A stretch of 64,000 nt of DNA from Streptomyces luteolifulvus (GTDB taxonomy: Bacteria; Actinomycetota; Actinomycetes; Streptomycetales; Streptomycetaceae), in the NCBI RefSeq assembly GCF_008806595.1, contig NZ_VZRB01000018.1:1-64000 (forward strand). Reading direction: 5' to 3'. Made by a program: the position numbers and the translations under genes. The notes under the pieces were generated by a model. The model did no database searches. It saw nothing but the letters and a program-made list of their open reading frames with translations, and had not been told where the DNA came from. Numbering within the stretch: position 1 is the stretch's first letter; the number at the start of each line of letters is the position of its first letter. Below, piece after piece: positions 7,687 through 17,251 of this stretch.

Positions 7687-9729
7687 CTACGGGAAGGTGA
7701 GCTTCCAGCTGTTGATGTAGCCGGTGTCCAGGGCCGCCTGGTCCTGGACCCTCAACTTCCAGGTGCCGTTGGCGACTTCGGAGGACGCGTTGACGGTGTA
7801 CGTCTCGGTGACGTTGTCCGCGGAGTCCGAGCCGCTGAAGTTCTTCAGGCGGTACGCGGTCCCGTCCGGGGCCAGCAGATCGATGACGAGGTCACCGCGC
7901 CAGGTGTGCACGATGTCGACCCCGACCTGAAGGTTCGAGGGCGCGTTGCCGGTCCGTCCGGAGACGGTGACCGACGAGGTGACCGCCGCACCATTGTCCG
8001 GAATCGATACGTCGGCGGTGTTCTCGAAGGAGGTGCCGCCGCCACCGCCGCCGGGACGGGATCCGACCGCCACGCCGGCCCACGCGTGCTGCACCGCCGT
8101 GTACTCGGCGGACGTGGTGCCGTACAGCTCACCGGCCGCCGCCAGGGTGCCGGTGCGGGCGCCCGCGTAGTTGGTGTTCGAGGTGAACTTCGTGCTCAGC
8201 GCGCGGAACCAGATCTTCTCCGCCTTGGCCCGGCCGATGCCGGTCACCGGAAGCCCGTCCGAGGTGGGCGAGTTGTAGGTGACACCGTTGATCACCTTGG
8301 TGCCGCTGCCCTCGCTGAGCAGGTAGAAGAAGTGGTTCGCCGGACCCGAGGAGTAGTGCACGTCGATCGACCCGATGCCGGAGTACCAGCTGTCCTTGGA
8401 CGCGCCGTCCTTGCTGGGCTTGTCCATGTAGCGCAGCGGCGTGCCGTCGCCGTTGATGTCGATCTCCTCGCCGATGAGGTAGTCACCGATGTCGGAGGAG
8501 TTGTTGGCGTAGAACTCGACGGTCGAGCCGAAGATGTCGGAGGTGGCTTCGTTCAGACCGCCGGACTCGCCGCTGTAGACGAGGCGCGCGGTGTTGGCCG
8601 TGACACCGTGGGTCATCTCGTGACCGGCCACGTCGATGGACGTGAGCGGATGGGTGTTGCCCGAGCCGTCGCCGTACGTCATGCAGAAGCAGCTGTCGGA
8701 CCAGAAGGCGTTGACGTAGTTGTTGCCGTAGTGCACGCGGGAGTAGGCGCCGACGCCGTCACCCCGGATGCCCGAACGCCCGTGCACGTTCTTGTAGTAG
8801 TCCCAGGTGAGCGCGGCACCGTAGTGCGCGTCCGCGCCCGCGGTCTCCGCGTTGGACGGGTTGCCGTTGCCCCACACGTCGTCGGAGCCGGAGAAGAGCG
8901 TGCCGGTGCCGGAGGTGCCGCGGTTGAGGTTGTACGTCTTGTGGGCGCCGCGCGCGCCGTCGGTCAGGTTGTACGTCGACCCGGACTGCGTGGTGCCCAG
9001 CGTCACCGTGCCGCTGTACATGGTGTTGCCGGTGCCGGTCTCGATGCCCTGGTACTCGTAGAGCTTCTTGCCGGTGGCGGCGTCGGTGACGACGTGGAGC
9101 TCGTTCGGTGTGCCGTCCTTCTGGAGGCCGCCGACGACCGTCTCGTACGCGAGGGTCGGCTTGCCGTTCGCCGCCCAGATCACCTTGCGCGGCGCGCGGT
9201 CGGCGTCGGGCGACTTGGCGCCCGCGGCCTTCGCGGCGGACAGGGCCTGCTTCTCGGCCTTGGCGGCGGGCAGCGCGGCCGAGGTGGTGGCGGGCTTGAT
9301 GGCGGCGCGGGTGGCCTTGCGGACGGCCTCGGTCCGGCCCGACTTGGCGGTGTCGACGATCAGGTCGCCACCCAGGACGGGCAGACCGGCATAGGTGCGC
9401 TCGTAGCGCGTGTGGAGGGTGCCGTTCGCGTCCTTGACGACGTCACGGACGACGAGCTTCTCCTTGGCGCCCAGGCCCAGGTCCTTGGCGGTGTCCGCCT
9501 TGGCGGCGTCGGCCTCGCGGATCAGCGCGGCGCGCTGGGCGGGGGAGAGCCTGACCGACTCCGACCCGGACACCGCCTTGCCCGACGGTGCCTGAGCCGG
9601 TGCGGCGGTGGCGGCTCCGGACTGGACGGCCGCGGCGATCAGGGCGGAGACGCCGACGAGGGCGACGGCCGCTGAGGTGCGGTACGGGGCGTGGGAGGTG
9701 CGTCTGCGAGAGGAACTGCTTCTCAACAC
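7687..9729 (-). CDS. Secreted M4 zinc metalloprotease with C-terminal P (proprotein convertase) domain
   Basis: This 680-residue protein is a paralogue of the neighbouring M4 protease with the same prodomain/catalytic layout, plus a Gly-rich linker near residue 565 and a P/Homo B domain (about 570-680, with NLQVGVDIVHTWRGDLVIDL and a YINSWKL-type ending). The zinc site is His370-Glu371-Met-Thr-His374 and Glu394; the second catalytic histidine is His458. The signal peptide spans about residues 1-42. The start is GTG at 9729 with AAGGAGT upstream; an in-frame TTG follows immediately. P domains usually stabilise the protease or bind substrate, so the two paralogues probably differ in targets. 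Active-site residues are all present. Confidence 0.94.
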   Translation of the reverse strand: MLRSSSSRRRTSHAPYRTSAAVALVGVSALIAAAVQSGAATAAPAQAPSGKAVSGSESVRLSPAQRAALIREADAAKADTAKDLGLGAKEKLVVRDVVKDANGTLHTRYERTYAGLPVLGGDLIVDTAKSGRTEAVRKATRAAIKPATTSAALPAAKAEKQALSAAKAAGAKSPDADRAPRKVIWAANGKPTLAYETVVGGLQKDGTPNELHVVTDAATGKKLYEYQGIETGTGNTMYSGTVTLGTTQSGSTYNLTDGARGAHKTYNLNRGTSGTGTLFSGSDDVWGNGNPSNAETAGADAHYGAALTWDYYKNVHGRSGIRGDGVGAYSRVHYGNNYVNAFWSDSCFCMTYGDGSGNTHPLTSIDVAGHEMTHGVTANTARLVYSGESGGLNEATSDIFGSTVEFYANNSSDIGDYLIGEEIDINGDGTPLRYMDKPSKDGASKDSWYSGIGSIDVHYSSGPANHFFYLLSEGSGTKVINGVTYNSPTSDGLPVTGIGRAKAEKIWFRALSTKFTSNTNYAGARTGTLAAAGELYGTTSAEYTAVQHAWAGVAVGSRPGGGGGGTSFENTADVSIPDNGAAVTSSVTVSGRTGNAPSNLQVGVDIVHTWRGDLVIDLLAPDGTAYRLKNFSGSDSADNVTETYTVNASSEVANGTWKLRVQDQAALDTGYINSWKLTFP

Positions 9730-10016
9730 TGACTCCTTCTGCGTGGCCGCGGGTCGCGCGGCCAGGGGAGACCGGTCGGCGGGTTCGGGCCGTCCGGGCA
9801 GAACGGGGTGTTGCGCGGAACCAGGTGCGACGGTGCAACCGCGGCACGGCAGTGGGAAGAGCTGTGGGGTTGCCGTGGGGCGGCCGTGGGAAGCGTGGCA
9901 GTAGACGGCGCTACCTGTCAGGAGCGCGTCAGAAAATTGGCCAGAAATGGTTCGTTGACCGGATGTTCATGTTCGATAAACGGACCATTCGGGGTGTCGT
10001 GACCTGCGGAAGCGGC
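9730..10016 (-). promoter_or_regulatory. Upstream region of the P-domain protease
   Basis: 287 bp without a convincing gene, between the protease start and the 3' end of an ABC exporter gene on the same strand. It must contain the protease promoter. A forward-strand TTGACC-N16-TAAACG pair is also present near 9956-9983, but it would point against the exporter gene, so I do not call it. Confidence 0.3.
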
Positions 10017-11783
10017 TCAGCCGGAGGCCGGCCGCTCCCCGTGCCAGGAGTGCCACAGCGCCGCATACGCGCCGCCCGCCGCCACCAGCTCCTCGTGCGT
10101 GCCGAGTTCGGACAGCACCCCGTTCTCCATCACGGCCACACGGTCCGCGTCATGCGCGGTGTGCAGCCGGTGGGCGATGGCGATGACGGTACGGCCCTCG
10201 AGCACGGCGGCCAGCGCCCGCTCGGTGTGACGCGCCGTCGCCGGGTCCAGCAGGGCGGTGGCCTCGTCGAGGATCAGGGTGTGCGGGTCTGCCAGCACCA
10301 CGCGGGCGAGGGCGAGTTGCTGGGCCTGCGGGCCGTCGGTACGCCGGCCTCCGTCCCCCAGCCCGGTGTCGAGACCCTCGGGCAGCTCCCGCACCCAGTC
10401 GGCGGCGCCGACCGCGTCCAGGGCGGCCCACAACGCCTCGTCCGTGGCGGCGGGTTCGGCGATCAGCAGATTGTCGCGCAGTGTGCCGACGAAGACGTGA
10501 TGTTCCTGGGTGACCAGAACCACCTGACGGCGCAGCTGCTCGGGACCGAGACCGACGACGGGTACCCCGCCCACCGTCACCGTGCCCGCGGTCGGCGCGT
10601 CGACGCCCGCCAGCAGCCGGCTCAGCGTGGTCTTCCCGGCGCCGGACGGGCCGACGACCGCCAGCCGCTCCCCGGGCCGCACGGTCAGGTCGACCCCGTG
10701 CAGCACCTCGCCCCCACGGCCGTAGGTGTAGCGCACGCCGGTCACGTCGATCAGGTCGTCCGCCGGAGCGGGGGAGCCGCCGGTCCCGGCCCGCGGTGCC
10801 CTGGCCAGCCCCTCCACGCGGGCGAAGGAGGCGCCGCTGCTCTGCAGTTGCTCCACCCGGATCAGGATCTGGTCGAGGGGTTCGCTCAGCTGCCGCAGAT
10901 ACAGGGCCGCCGCCACGACCGCGCCCAGGCTCATCGCGTCCCGCGCGTGCAGCACCCCGCCGACCACCAGCACCGCCGCCACCGGGACGATGTACGACAC
11001 CTCCACCACCGGGAAGAACACCGAGCGCAGGAACAGGGTGTGCAACCGGGTGCGCCGGGATGTCTCCAGGGCGTCCCGGCTCGCGGCGACGCGGCGGTCC
11101 GCGAGCCGCAGCGCCTCGACCGTGCGGGCGCCGGACGCGGTGGCCGCGACGATCTCGGCGACGTCCGAAGTGGCCGCGCCCTCGGCGAGATAGCCGTCCC
11201 GCGCGCGGCGAAGGTACCAGCGCAGCACGCACCAGATCGGCGTCAGACCCAGCACCCCGACGACGCCGAGCAGCGGGTCCAGCACGAAGACCGCGACGAG
11301 TGCGAACAGCAACTGCACGGTGTTGATGAGCAGTTCGGGCCCGGCGTCGCGCAGGGTGGTCCCGACCGTTGCCACATCGGCGGTGCCGCGCGCCGTCAGA
11401 TCGCCGGTGCCCGCCCGCTCCACCACCGACGCGGGCAGCGCCAGCGTCCGGTCGACGAACTCCTCGCGCACCCGCGCCAGCGTCCGCTCCCCGAACCGGT
11501 GACCCACGTACCGGGCCCAGCGCGCCAGCAGCAGTTGCGCCAGCGAGCACAGCAGGATCCACAGCGCCAGCCGGTCCACGGCCCGTACCCCGCCCCCGCC
11601 GCGGACGTCGTCGATGATGCTCCCCAGCAGCCAGGGCCCGGCCAGCCCGGCAGCGGCGGCCAGCGCGTTGAGCGCGAGCACGACGCCGAACGCCCGCCGG
11701 TCGGCACGCACCAGCCGGAAGGCCGCCTTCCGTACGTCGGCCGGTCCGGCGACGGGCAGTTGGCCGGAAGTGTGTGTGCTCAC
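10017..11783 (-). CDS. ABC exporter half-transporter with intact Walker motifs and degenerate signature motif
   Basis: This 588-residue type IV ABC exporter has six transmembrane helices in the first ~310 residues and then a nucleotide-binding domain. Walker A GPSGAGKTT, Walker B LILDEATALLD with the catalytic Glu, and the H-loop AHRLH are intact, but the ABC signature normally LSGGQ reads TDGPQAQQ. GTG at 11783 overlaps the TGA of the upstream exporter gene (GTGA), so the two are translationally coupled. The upstream partner shows exactly the opposite pattern of loss, so the pair very probably forms a heterodimer with one working ATP site. Substrate unknown; families of this kind export drugs, lipids or peptides. 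Confidence 0.88.
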   Translation of the reverse strand: MSTHTSGQLPVAGPADVRKAAFRLVRADRRAFGVVLALNALAAAAGLAGPWLLGSIIDDVRGGGGVRAVDRLALWILLCSLAQLLLARWARYVGHRFGERTLARVREEFVDRTLALPASVVERAGTGDLTARGTADVATVGTTLRDAGPELLINTVQLLFALVAVFVLDPLLGVVGVLGLTPIWCVLRWYLRRARDGYLAEGAATSDVAEIVAATASGARTVEALRLADRRVAASRDALETSRRTRLHTLFLRSVFFPVVEVSYIVPVAAVLVVGGVLHARDAMSLGAVVAAALYLRQLSEPLDQILIRVEQLQSSGASFARVEGLARAPRAGTGGSPAPADDLIDVTGVRYTYGRGGEVLHGVDLTVRPGERLAVVGPSGAGKTTLSRLLAGVDAPTAGTVTVGGVPVVGLGPEQLRRQVVLVTQEHHVFVGTLRDNLLIAEPAATDEALWAALDAVGAADWVRELPEGLDTGLGDGGRRTDGPQAQQLALARVVLADPHTLILDEATALLDPATARHTERALAAVLEGRTVIAIAHRLHTAHDADRVAVMENGVLSELGTHEELVAAGGAYAALWHSWHGERPASG

Positions 11784-13519
11784 CGTACGGTCTCCTCCGT
11801 CGCCTCGGCGGCCTCCGCCGCCTCCTCCTCGACGTCGCGCGCCACCAGCGCCCGGTATCCGGGCTCCCCAGCCAGCAGCTCGCGGTGGGTGCCGGTGGCG
11901 GCCACCTTGCCGTCGACGAGGTACTGGACGGTGTCCGCGCGGTCCAGCACGAGGGGGGACGTGGTGGTGACGACGGTCGTACGGCCGCTGCGCGCGGCCC
12001 GCAGCCGTTCGGCGACCAGCGCCTCGGTGTGGGCGTCGAGCGCCGAGGCCGGCTCCACCGCCAGCAGCACCTCCGGGTCCGCCAGCAGCGCCCGGACCAG
12101 CCGTACGCGCTGACGCTGCCCGCCGGAGAGATTGCGGCCCTGCGCGTCCACCTGGGAGTCGAGGCCGTCCGGCAGGCCCCGCACGATGTCCTCGGCGACA
12201 GCCGTGTGCACGGCCCGTGCCAGTTCCGCCGCCTCGCGCTCCCGCCGCCCGCCCGCCAGCTCGCGCAGAGTGCCCGCGAACAGGTCGGCCTCGTGGTCGG
12301 CGACCAGGACGCGCTCCCGGATCTGCGGCAGCGCGATCTCGTCCAGCGGCACCCCGCCCCAGGTCGCCGCCGACGGGACGTACCGGCCGAGCCGGTCGAC
12401 GACGGCCGCGGAGTCGGCGGGGCGGGCCGCGGCCAGCGCGGTCAGCCGCCCCGGCAGCACCCTTACGCCGGACTCCGGGTCGTGCAGCACGGCCGGCTCC
12501 GCGGGCGCGTCCCGGCTCCCGCGGTCCTCCATCGGCTCCAGGCGCAGAAACCGTACGACGCGCCGCGCGGAGACCAGACCGCGGCTGATCTGGTAGCCGC
12601 ACTCGACCCAGAACGCCACCGGCATCACCAGGACCGCGACATAGCCGTACACCGACACCAACTCGCCCACGGAGATGTCCCCCTGGGCGGCCAGCCGGGC
12701 CGCGAGCCAGGTCACCACCGCGAGGAACAGCGTCGGCAGCCCCACCCCGAGGGCCTGGACCCAGCTGGTCACCGCCCCGACCCGGTACCCCTGCGCCCGG
12801 AGCCGCTGCGAGTCCCGCCGGAAGGCCTCGCCGAACAGCGCCTTGCCGCCCAGGCCGTTGAGGACCCGCAGCCCGCCCGCGAGGTCGGCGATGCGCGCCG
12901 TCAGCACGCCCTGCCGCTCCCGGTACTCCGTCTCGGCGCCCTGAAGGCGTGCGAGCAGCGGCCCGACGAGCACCACGATCAGCGGTATCCCGAGCAGGAC
13001 GACGGCGGCGATCAGAGGCGAGACCGACACCAGCAGCCCGGCGACCACCAGATAGGCGATGACCGCGCCGACCCCGGGGCCGACGACGGTCAGCGACTGG
13101 GCGATCGTCTGCACATCGCCCACCCCGATCGTGACGACCTCCCCGGCCCCCACCCGGCGCGGCAGCGCGGCACCCAGCCGGACCGCCTGCCCGACGACCA
13201 CCTTGACCGTGCGGAAGTTGGCGTCCATCCGCACCCGGGTCATGGTGCGGTGCCGCATGATGCTCAGCCAGGCGTTGAACGACCCCACCGCCAGCAGCGC
13301 GAGGCACCAGCCCGCGAGCGCCCCGAGGTCACCGGGCTCCAGCCCCTCGTCGATGGCCCGGGCCATCAGATACGGCGTCGCCGCCAGCAGCACCATCCAG
13401 CTGCTGCCCAGCAGCGCTCCCGCGGCACAGCGGCCGGGCTGGCGCTTGACGAGCCACCACAGATACCGCGCGCCGCCGCGACAGTCGGGTGTCCCCGGAT
13501 CCTCGTAGGCGTCGATCAT
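11780..13519 (-). CDS. ABC exporter half-transporter with degenerate ATPase site (keeps only LSGGQ)
   Basis: This 579-residue exporter subunit has a transmembrane domain in residues ~1-320. Its nucleotide-binding domain has lost Walker A (the loop reads LAAARPADSAAVV, with no GKS/T), Walker B (VLLAVEPASALD, aspartate to valine), the Q-loop Gln and the H-loop His (VVTTTSPL), yet keeps a perfect NLSGGQRQR signature. It can therefore hardly hydrolyse ATP itself, but can supply the signature that completes the active site of the next gene product, whose own signature is broken. A Glu/Ala-rich tail ends the protein. ATG at 13519; the preceding exporter gene ends 18 nt upstream. The selective retention suggests functional specialisation, not decay. 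Confidence 0.88.
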   Translation of the reverse strand: MIDAYEDPGTPDCRGGARYLWWLVKRQPGRCAAGALLGSSWMVLLAATPYLMARAIDEGLEPGDLGALAGWCLALLAVGSFNAWLSIMRHRTMTRVRMDANFRTVKVVVGQAVRLGAALPRRVGAGEVVTIGVGDVQTIAQSLTVVGPGVGAVIAYLVVAGLLVSVSPLIAAVVLLGIPLIVVLVGPLLARLQGAETEYRERQGVLTARIADLAGGLRVLNGLGGKALFGEAFRRDSQRLRAQGYRVGAVTSWVQALGVGLPTLFLAVVTWLAARLAAQGDISVGELVSVYGYVAVLVMPVAFWVECGYQISRGLVSARRVVRFLRLEPMEDRGSRDAPAEPAVLHDPESGVRVLPGRLTALAAARPADSAAVVDRLGRYVPSAATWGGVPLDEIALPQIRERVLVADHEADLFAGTLRELAGGRREREAAELARAVHTAVAEDIVRGLPDGLDSQVDAQGRNLSGGQRQRVRLVRALLADPEVLLAVEPASALDAHTEALVAERLRAARSGRTTVVTTTSPLVLDRADTVQYLVDGKVAATGTHRELLAGEPGYRALVARDVEEEAAEAAEATEETVR

Positions 13520-13537
13520 TCGTCCCCCCGTGCGGTC

Positions 13538-15406
13538 TCACGCCAGGCTGTCCCGCCAGGCCCGGTGCAGATCCGCGAACCGGCCGGTGCCCGCGATCAG
13601 TTCGGCCGGGCTGCCGTCCTCCACGATCCGTCCGTGCTCCATCACCAGGACCCGGTCCGCGATCTCGACGGTGGACAGCCGGTGCGCGATCACGACCGCC
13701 GTGCGCCCGCGCAGCACCGTCGTCATCGCCCGCTGCACGGCCCGCTCGCCCGGGATGTCGAGCGAGCTGGTCGCCTCGTCGAGGATCAGCACGGCAGGAT
13801 CGGCGAGCAACGCCCGCGCGAACGCCACCAGCTGGCGCTGACCGGCCGAGATACGGCCGCCCCGCTTGCGTACGTCCGTGTCGTAGCCGTCGGGCAGCGC
13901 GCTGATGAAGTCGTGCGCGCCGATCGCCTTCGCGGCCCGCTCGATCTCCTCCCGGGTCGCGTCCGGGCGGCCGATCGCGATGTTCTCGGCGACCGTGCCG
14001 GAGAACAGGAACGCCTCCTGCGTCACCATGACCACCCCGCGCCGCAGTTCGGGCACGGCGAGCTCGCGCAGATCGACTCCGTCGAGCAGGACCCGGCCGT
14101 CGGAGGCGTCGTAGAACCGGGCGAGCAGCTTGGCCAGCGTCGACTTGCCGGCGCCGGTCGAGCCGACGACCGCGACGGTCTGCCCGGCCGGGATCGTCAG
14201 GTCGAAGCGGGGCAGGACCTCGCCGCCGGTGCGGTAGGCGAACCGCACCCCGTCGAAGACGACCTCGCGGCCGGGGTGCTCCGACGCCGGCGGCGGAAGC
14301 TCCCGGGGAGCGGACGGCTCGGGCACGGACGGCGTCTGGGCCAGCAGCCCGGCGATCTTCTCCAGCGAGGCCGCCGCCGACTGGTACGAGTTGAGGAACA
14401 TGCCGAGCCGGTCGATGGGGTCGTACAGCCGGCGCAGATACAGCACCGCGGCCGCCAGCACGCCCAGCTCCAGCGTGCCGCCCGCCACCCGCTGGGCGCC
14501 CCACAGCACGATCACCGCGACGGCCGTGTTGGCGACCAGCCGGGAGCCGGTGACATAGCGGGCCATCTCCAGGAGCGCATCGCCGTTGGTCCGCTCGTGC
14601 CGCCGGTTCAGGACCCGGAAGCCGGCGTCGTTGACGGCCTCGCGGCGGAACGTGCGCACCGGGCGGATGCCGTTCATCGTCTCCACGAACTTGACGATGA
14701 CGGCCGCGATGGCGGTCGACCGCACCCGGTACACCCGCCCCGCCCGCCGCTGGTAGACCCGGACCAGGAGGTGCAGCGGAACGAACGACGCCACCGCGAC
14801 CGCGCCGAGCCCGAGGTCCAGCCAGAGCAGCATCGCCGAGATGTAGACGAAGGACACGACGACCGAGACGAGCTCCTGGAGCCCTTCCTCGAGCAGCTCG
14901 CGCAGTGACTCCACGTCCGTCGTGGAACGGGAGATGAGCCGGCCCGAGGTGTAGCGCTCGTGGAAGTCGACGCTGAGCGCCTGGGCATGCCGGAAGATCC
15001 GGCCGCGCAGATCCAGCAGCACGTCCTGGTTGACGCGGGCGGAGGCGAGGATGAACGCGTACTGCAGCGCCCCGGAGGCCACCGCGCACAGCAGATAGCC
15101 CACGGCCACCGCGATCAGCGGCCCGTGGTCGGCTCGGCGGAACGCCGGTACGGCGGTGTCGATGGCGTACGCCACCAGCAGCGGGCCCGCCTGCACGGCC
15201 GCCTGCTGGAGCAGCAGCAGGAGCGTGGTGACGGCCACCCGGGCCTTCATCGGGGCGAGCAGGGACCGCAGCAGAGCACCGGTGGCGCCCGGTGCCGTGG
15301 GCAGGGCGTCCCGGTCGAAGGGATCGCCTGCGGCAGGCTCCTCGGGGCGCGGGAGGTCCTGCTCGTCGTCGGGGGCGGTGGCGGAGGTTGTGGTGGGCGC
15401 GGTCAT
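13538..15406 (-). CDS. ABC exporter half-transporter (consensus Walker B)
   Basis: This 622-residue type IV exporter subunit has a hydrophilic N-terminal extension of about 50 residues, six transmembrane helices, then a nucleotide-binding domain with Walker A GSTGAGKST, Walker B VLILDEATSSLD with the catalytic Glu, and H-loop AHRLST. The signature is slightly off consensus (ISAGQRQ). ATG at 15406 overlaps the stop of the upstream subunit (ATGA). With that subunit, which has a Glu-to-Asp change after Walker B but a perfect LSGGQ, it likely forms an asymmetric heterodimer of the TM287/288 type. Second gene of the four-gene exporter operon. Confidence 0.9.
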   Translation of the reverse strand: MTAPTTTSATAPDDEQDLPRPEEPAAGDPFDRDALPTAPGATGALLRSLLAPMKARVAVTTLLLLLQQAAVQAGPLLVAYAIDTAVPAFRRADHGPLIAVAVGYLLCAVASGALQYAFILASARVNQDVLLDLRGRIFRHAQALSVDFHERYTSGRLISRSTTDVESLRELLEEGLQELVSVVVSFVYISAMLLWLDLGLGAVAVASFVPLHLLVRVYQRRAGRVYRVRSTAIAAVIVKFVETMNGIRPVRTFRREAVNDAGFRVLNRRHERTNGDALLEMARYVTGSRLVANTAVAVIVLWGAQRVAGGTLELGVLAAAVLYLRRLYDPIDRLGMFLNSYQSAAASLEKIAGLLAQTPSVPEPSAPRELPPPASEHPGREVVFDGVRFAYRTGGEVLPRFDLTIPAGQTVAVVGSTGAGKSTLAKLLARFYDASDGRVLLDGVDLRELAVPELRRGVVMVTQEAFLFSGTVAENIAIGRPDATREEIERAAKAIGAHDFISALPDGYDTDVRKRGGRISAGQRQLVAFARALLADPAVLILDEATSSLDIPGERAVQRAMTTVLRGRTAVVIAHRLSTVEIADRVLVMEHGRIVEDGSPAELIAGTGRFADLHRAWRDSLA

Positions 15407-17199
15407 CGCTCGTCCTCCTGCTTCCCGGACTCCTCGCCGGACATGAGATGGGCGTACTCGGCGTTGGTGCGCAGCAGTTCGTGATGGGTGCCGACGGCGG
15501 TGACGCGGCCTCCGGAGAGCAGGGCGACGCGGTCGGCCAGCAGCACGGTCGACGGGCGGTGCGCCACGATCAGGGCCGTGGTGTCCGCGAGGACGTCCCG
15601 CAGCGCGGCCTCGACGGCCGCCTCCGTGTGCACGTCCAGCGCGGACAGCGGGTCGTCGAGCACGAGGAACCTCGGTCTGCCGACGACGGCTCTGGCCAGC
15701 GCGAGACGCTGCCGCTGCCCGCCGGACAGGCTCAGGCCCTGCTCGCCGACCTGGGTGTCGGTGCCCTGCGGAAGGGCGTACGCGAAGTCCGCCTGGGCCA
15801 CCGCCAGCGCGCGGTGCAGCTCCGCCTCGCCCGCGCCCTCCCCGGCGCCCATGAGCACGTTGTCGCCGACTCCGGCCGAGAAGAGGGTGGGTTCCTCGAA
15901 GGCGACGGCCACCTGGGAGCGCAGCTCCTCGCGGGACATGGCGGTGATGTCCCGCCCGTCCAGCGTGATCCGGCCCGACGTCACCTCGTGCAGCCGGGGG
16001 ATCAGGGCGGTGAGCGTGGTCTTGCCGCTGCCGGTCGCGCCGACGAGGGCCATCGACTCGCCCGGCCGGATGTGCAGGTCGATGCGGTCGAGGACGGGCC
16101 GGGAACCGGCGGGGGCGTCCGGGTAGCGGAAGGTGACCCCGCACAGGCGCAGCCCGCTGTCCCGCTCGGCCTCGGACGCCGCGGAACGCGCCGGCGTCTC
16201 CGGCTCGGCGTCCATCACCTCGAAGTACCGTTCCGTGGCCGTCGCCGCCTCCTGGCTCATCGCCAGCAGGAAGCCGATCGAGTCCACCGGCCAGCGCAGC
16301 GCGAGCGCCGTGGACAGGAACGCCACCAGCGTCCCCGTCGACAGCTCGCCGTCGGCCACTTGAACGGCTCCCAGGACCAGCGCGGCCCCGATCGCCACCT
16401 CCGGAAACGCGACGATGACGCCCCAGATGGCCGCCAGCAGTCGCGCCTTGCGCAGCTCCGTCCCGCGCAGCGTCCGGGACAGCTCCCAAAACGCCCGCGC
16501 CTGGCTGCGGTGCCGCCCGAAGCCCTTGATGATCCGGACCCCCAGCACGCTCTCCTCGACGACCGTGGTCAGATCGCCCACCTGGTCCTGAGCGAGCCGC
16601 GCCACCTCGGCGTACCGCCGCTCGAAGATCACACAGGTGACGATCACGGGGAGGGCCGGACCTAGGATCACCAGCCCGAGCGTCCAGTCCTGCAGCAGCA
16701 TGATGATCACGCCTGCGAGGATGGTCACCCCGTTGACCAGCAGGAACGTCAGCGGAAAGGCAAGGAACATCCGCACCAGCATCAGGTCCGTGGTCGCCCG
16801 GGACAGCAACTGCCCCGAGGCCCACCGGTCGTGGAAGGCGACCGGCAGCCGCTGGAGATGCCCGTACAGGTCCGCCCGCATCTCCGCCTCGACATGCGAC
16901 AGCGGCCGTGCCACCAGCCAGCGCCGCAGCCCGAACAGCAGCGCCTCCGCGAACCCGAGCAGCAGCAGATACAGGGCGCCCAGCCACACCCCGGCCGGAT
17001 CACGGTCGGCGACCGGCCCGTCCACCATCCACTTCAGGACGAGCGGGATCACCAGCCCGAGACACGACGCGACGATCGCGACGAAGGCCGCGGTGAACAG
17101 CCGCACCCGCACGGGCCGGACGTACGGCCACAGGCGCAGCAGCGTGCGTACGGCGGAACGGCGGGCCTGGTCCTTGGTGGTTGCACGTGTCGAGGGCAT
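15403..17199 (-). CDS. ABC exporter half-transporter (Glu-to-Asp at the catalytic position)
   Basis: This 598-residue ABC exporter subunit is the first gene of the operon. It has six transmembrane helices, Walker A GATGSGKTT, a perfect SLSGGQRQR signature, Walker B FLVLDDPLSALD in which the catalytic Glu is Asp, and H-loop AHRPST. This is the pattern of the degenerate-site subunit of heterodimeric exporters. I chose ATG at 17199 (MPSTRATTKDQ). No purine-rich ribosome binding site precedes it, but TAGGCT lies 9 nt upstream and could be a -10 element of a leaderless transcript. glgX ends 52 nt upstream on the same strand. The frame is open for 41 more codons, which overlap glgX and are unlikely to be used. 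Confidence 0.9.
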   Translation of the reverse strand: MPSTRATTKDQARRSAVRTLLRLWPYVRPVRVRLFTAAFVAIVASCLGLVIPLVLKWMVDGPVADRDPAGVWLGALYLLLLGFAEALLFGLRRWLVARPLSHVEAEMRADLYGHLQRLPVAFHDRWASGQLLSRATTDLMLVRMFLAFPLTFLLVNGVTILAGVIIMLLQDWTLGLVILGPALPVIVTCVIFERRYAEVARLAQDQVGDLTTVVEESVLGVRIIKGFGRHRSQARAFWELSRTLRGTELRKARLLAAIWGVIVAFPEVAIGAALVLGAVQVADGELSTGTLVAFLSTALALRWPVDSIGFLLAMSQEAATATERYFEVMDAEPETPARSAASEAERDSGLRLCGVTFRYPDAPAGSRPVLDRIDLHIRPGESMALVGATGSGKTTLTALIPRLHEVTSGRITLDGRDITAMSREELRSQVAVAFEEPTLFSAGVGDNVLMGAGEGAGEAELHRALAVAQADFAYALPQGTDTQVGEQGLSLSGGQRQRLALARAVVGRPRFLVLDDPLSALDVHTEAAVEAALRDVLADTTALIVAHRPSTVLLADRVALLSGGRVTAVGTHHELLRTNAEYAHLMSGEESGKQEDER

Positions 17200-17251
17200 C
17201 ACGAGCGAGCCTACGGATTGCCACTGACAACGCCCACTGAGTTTTGGCCTC

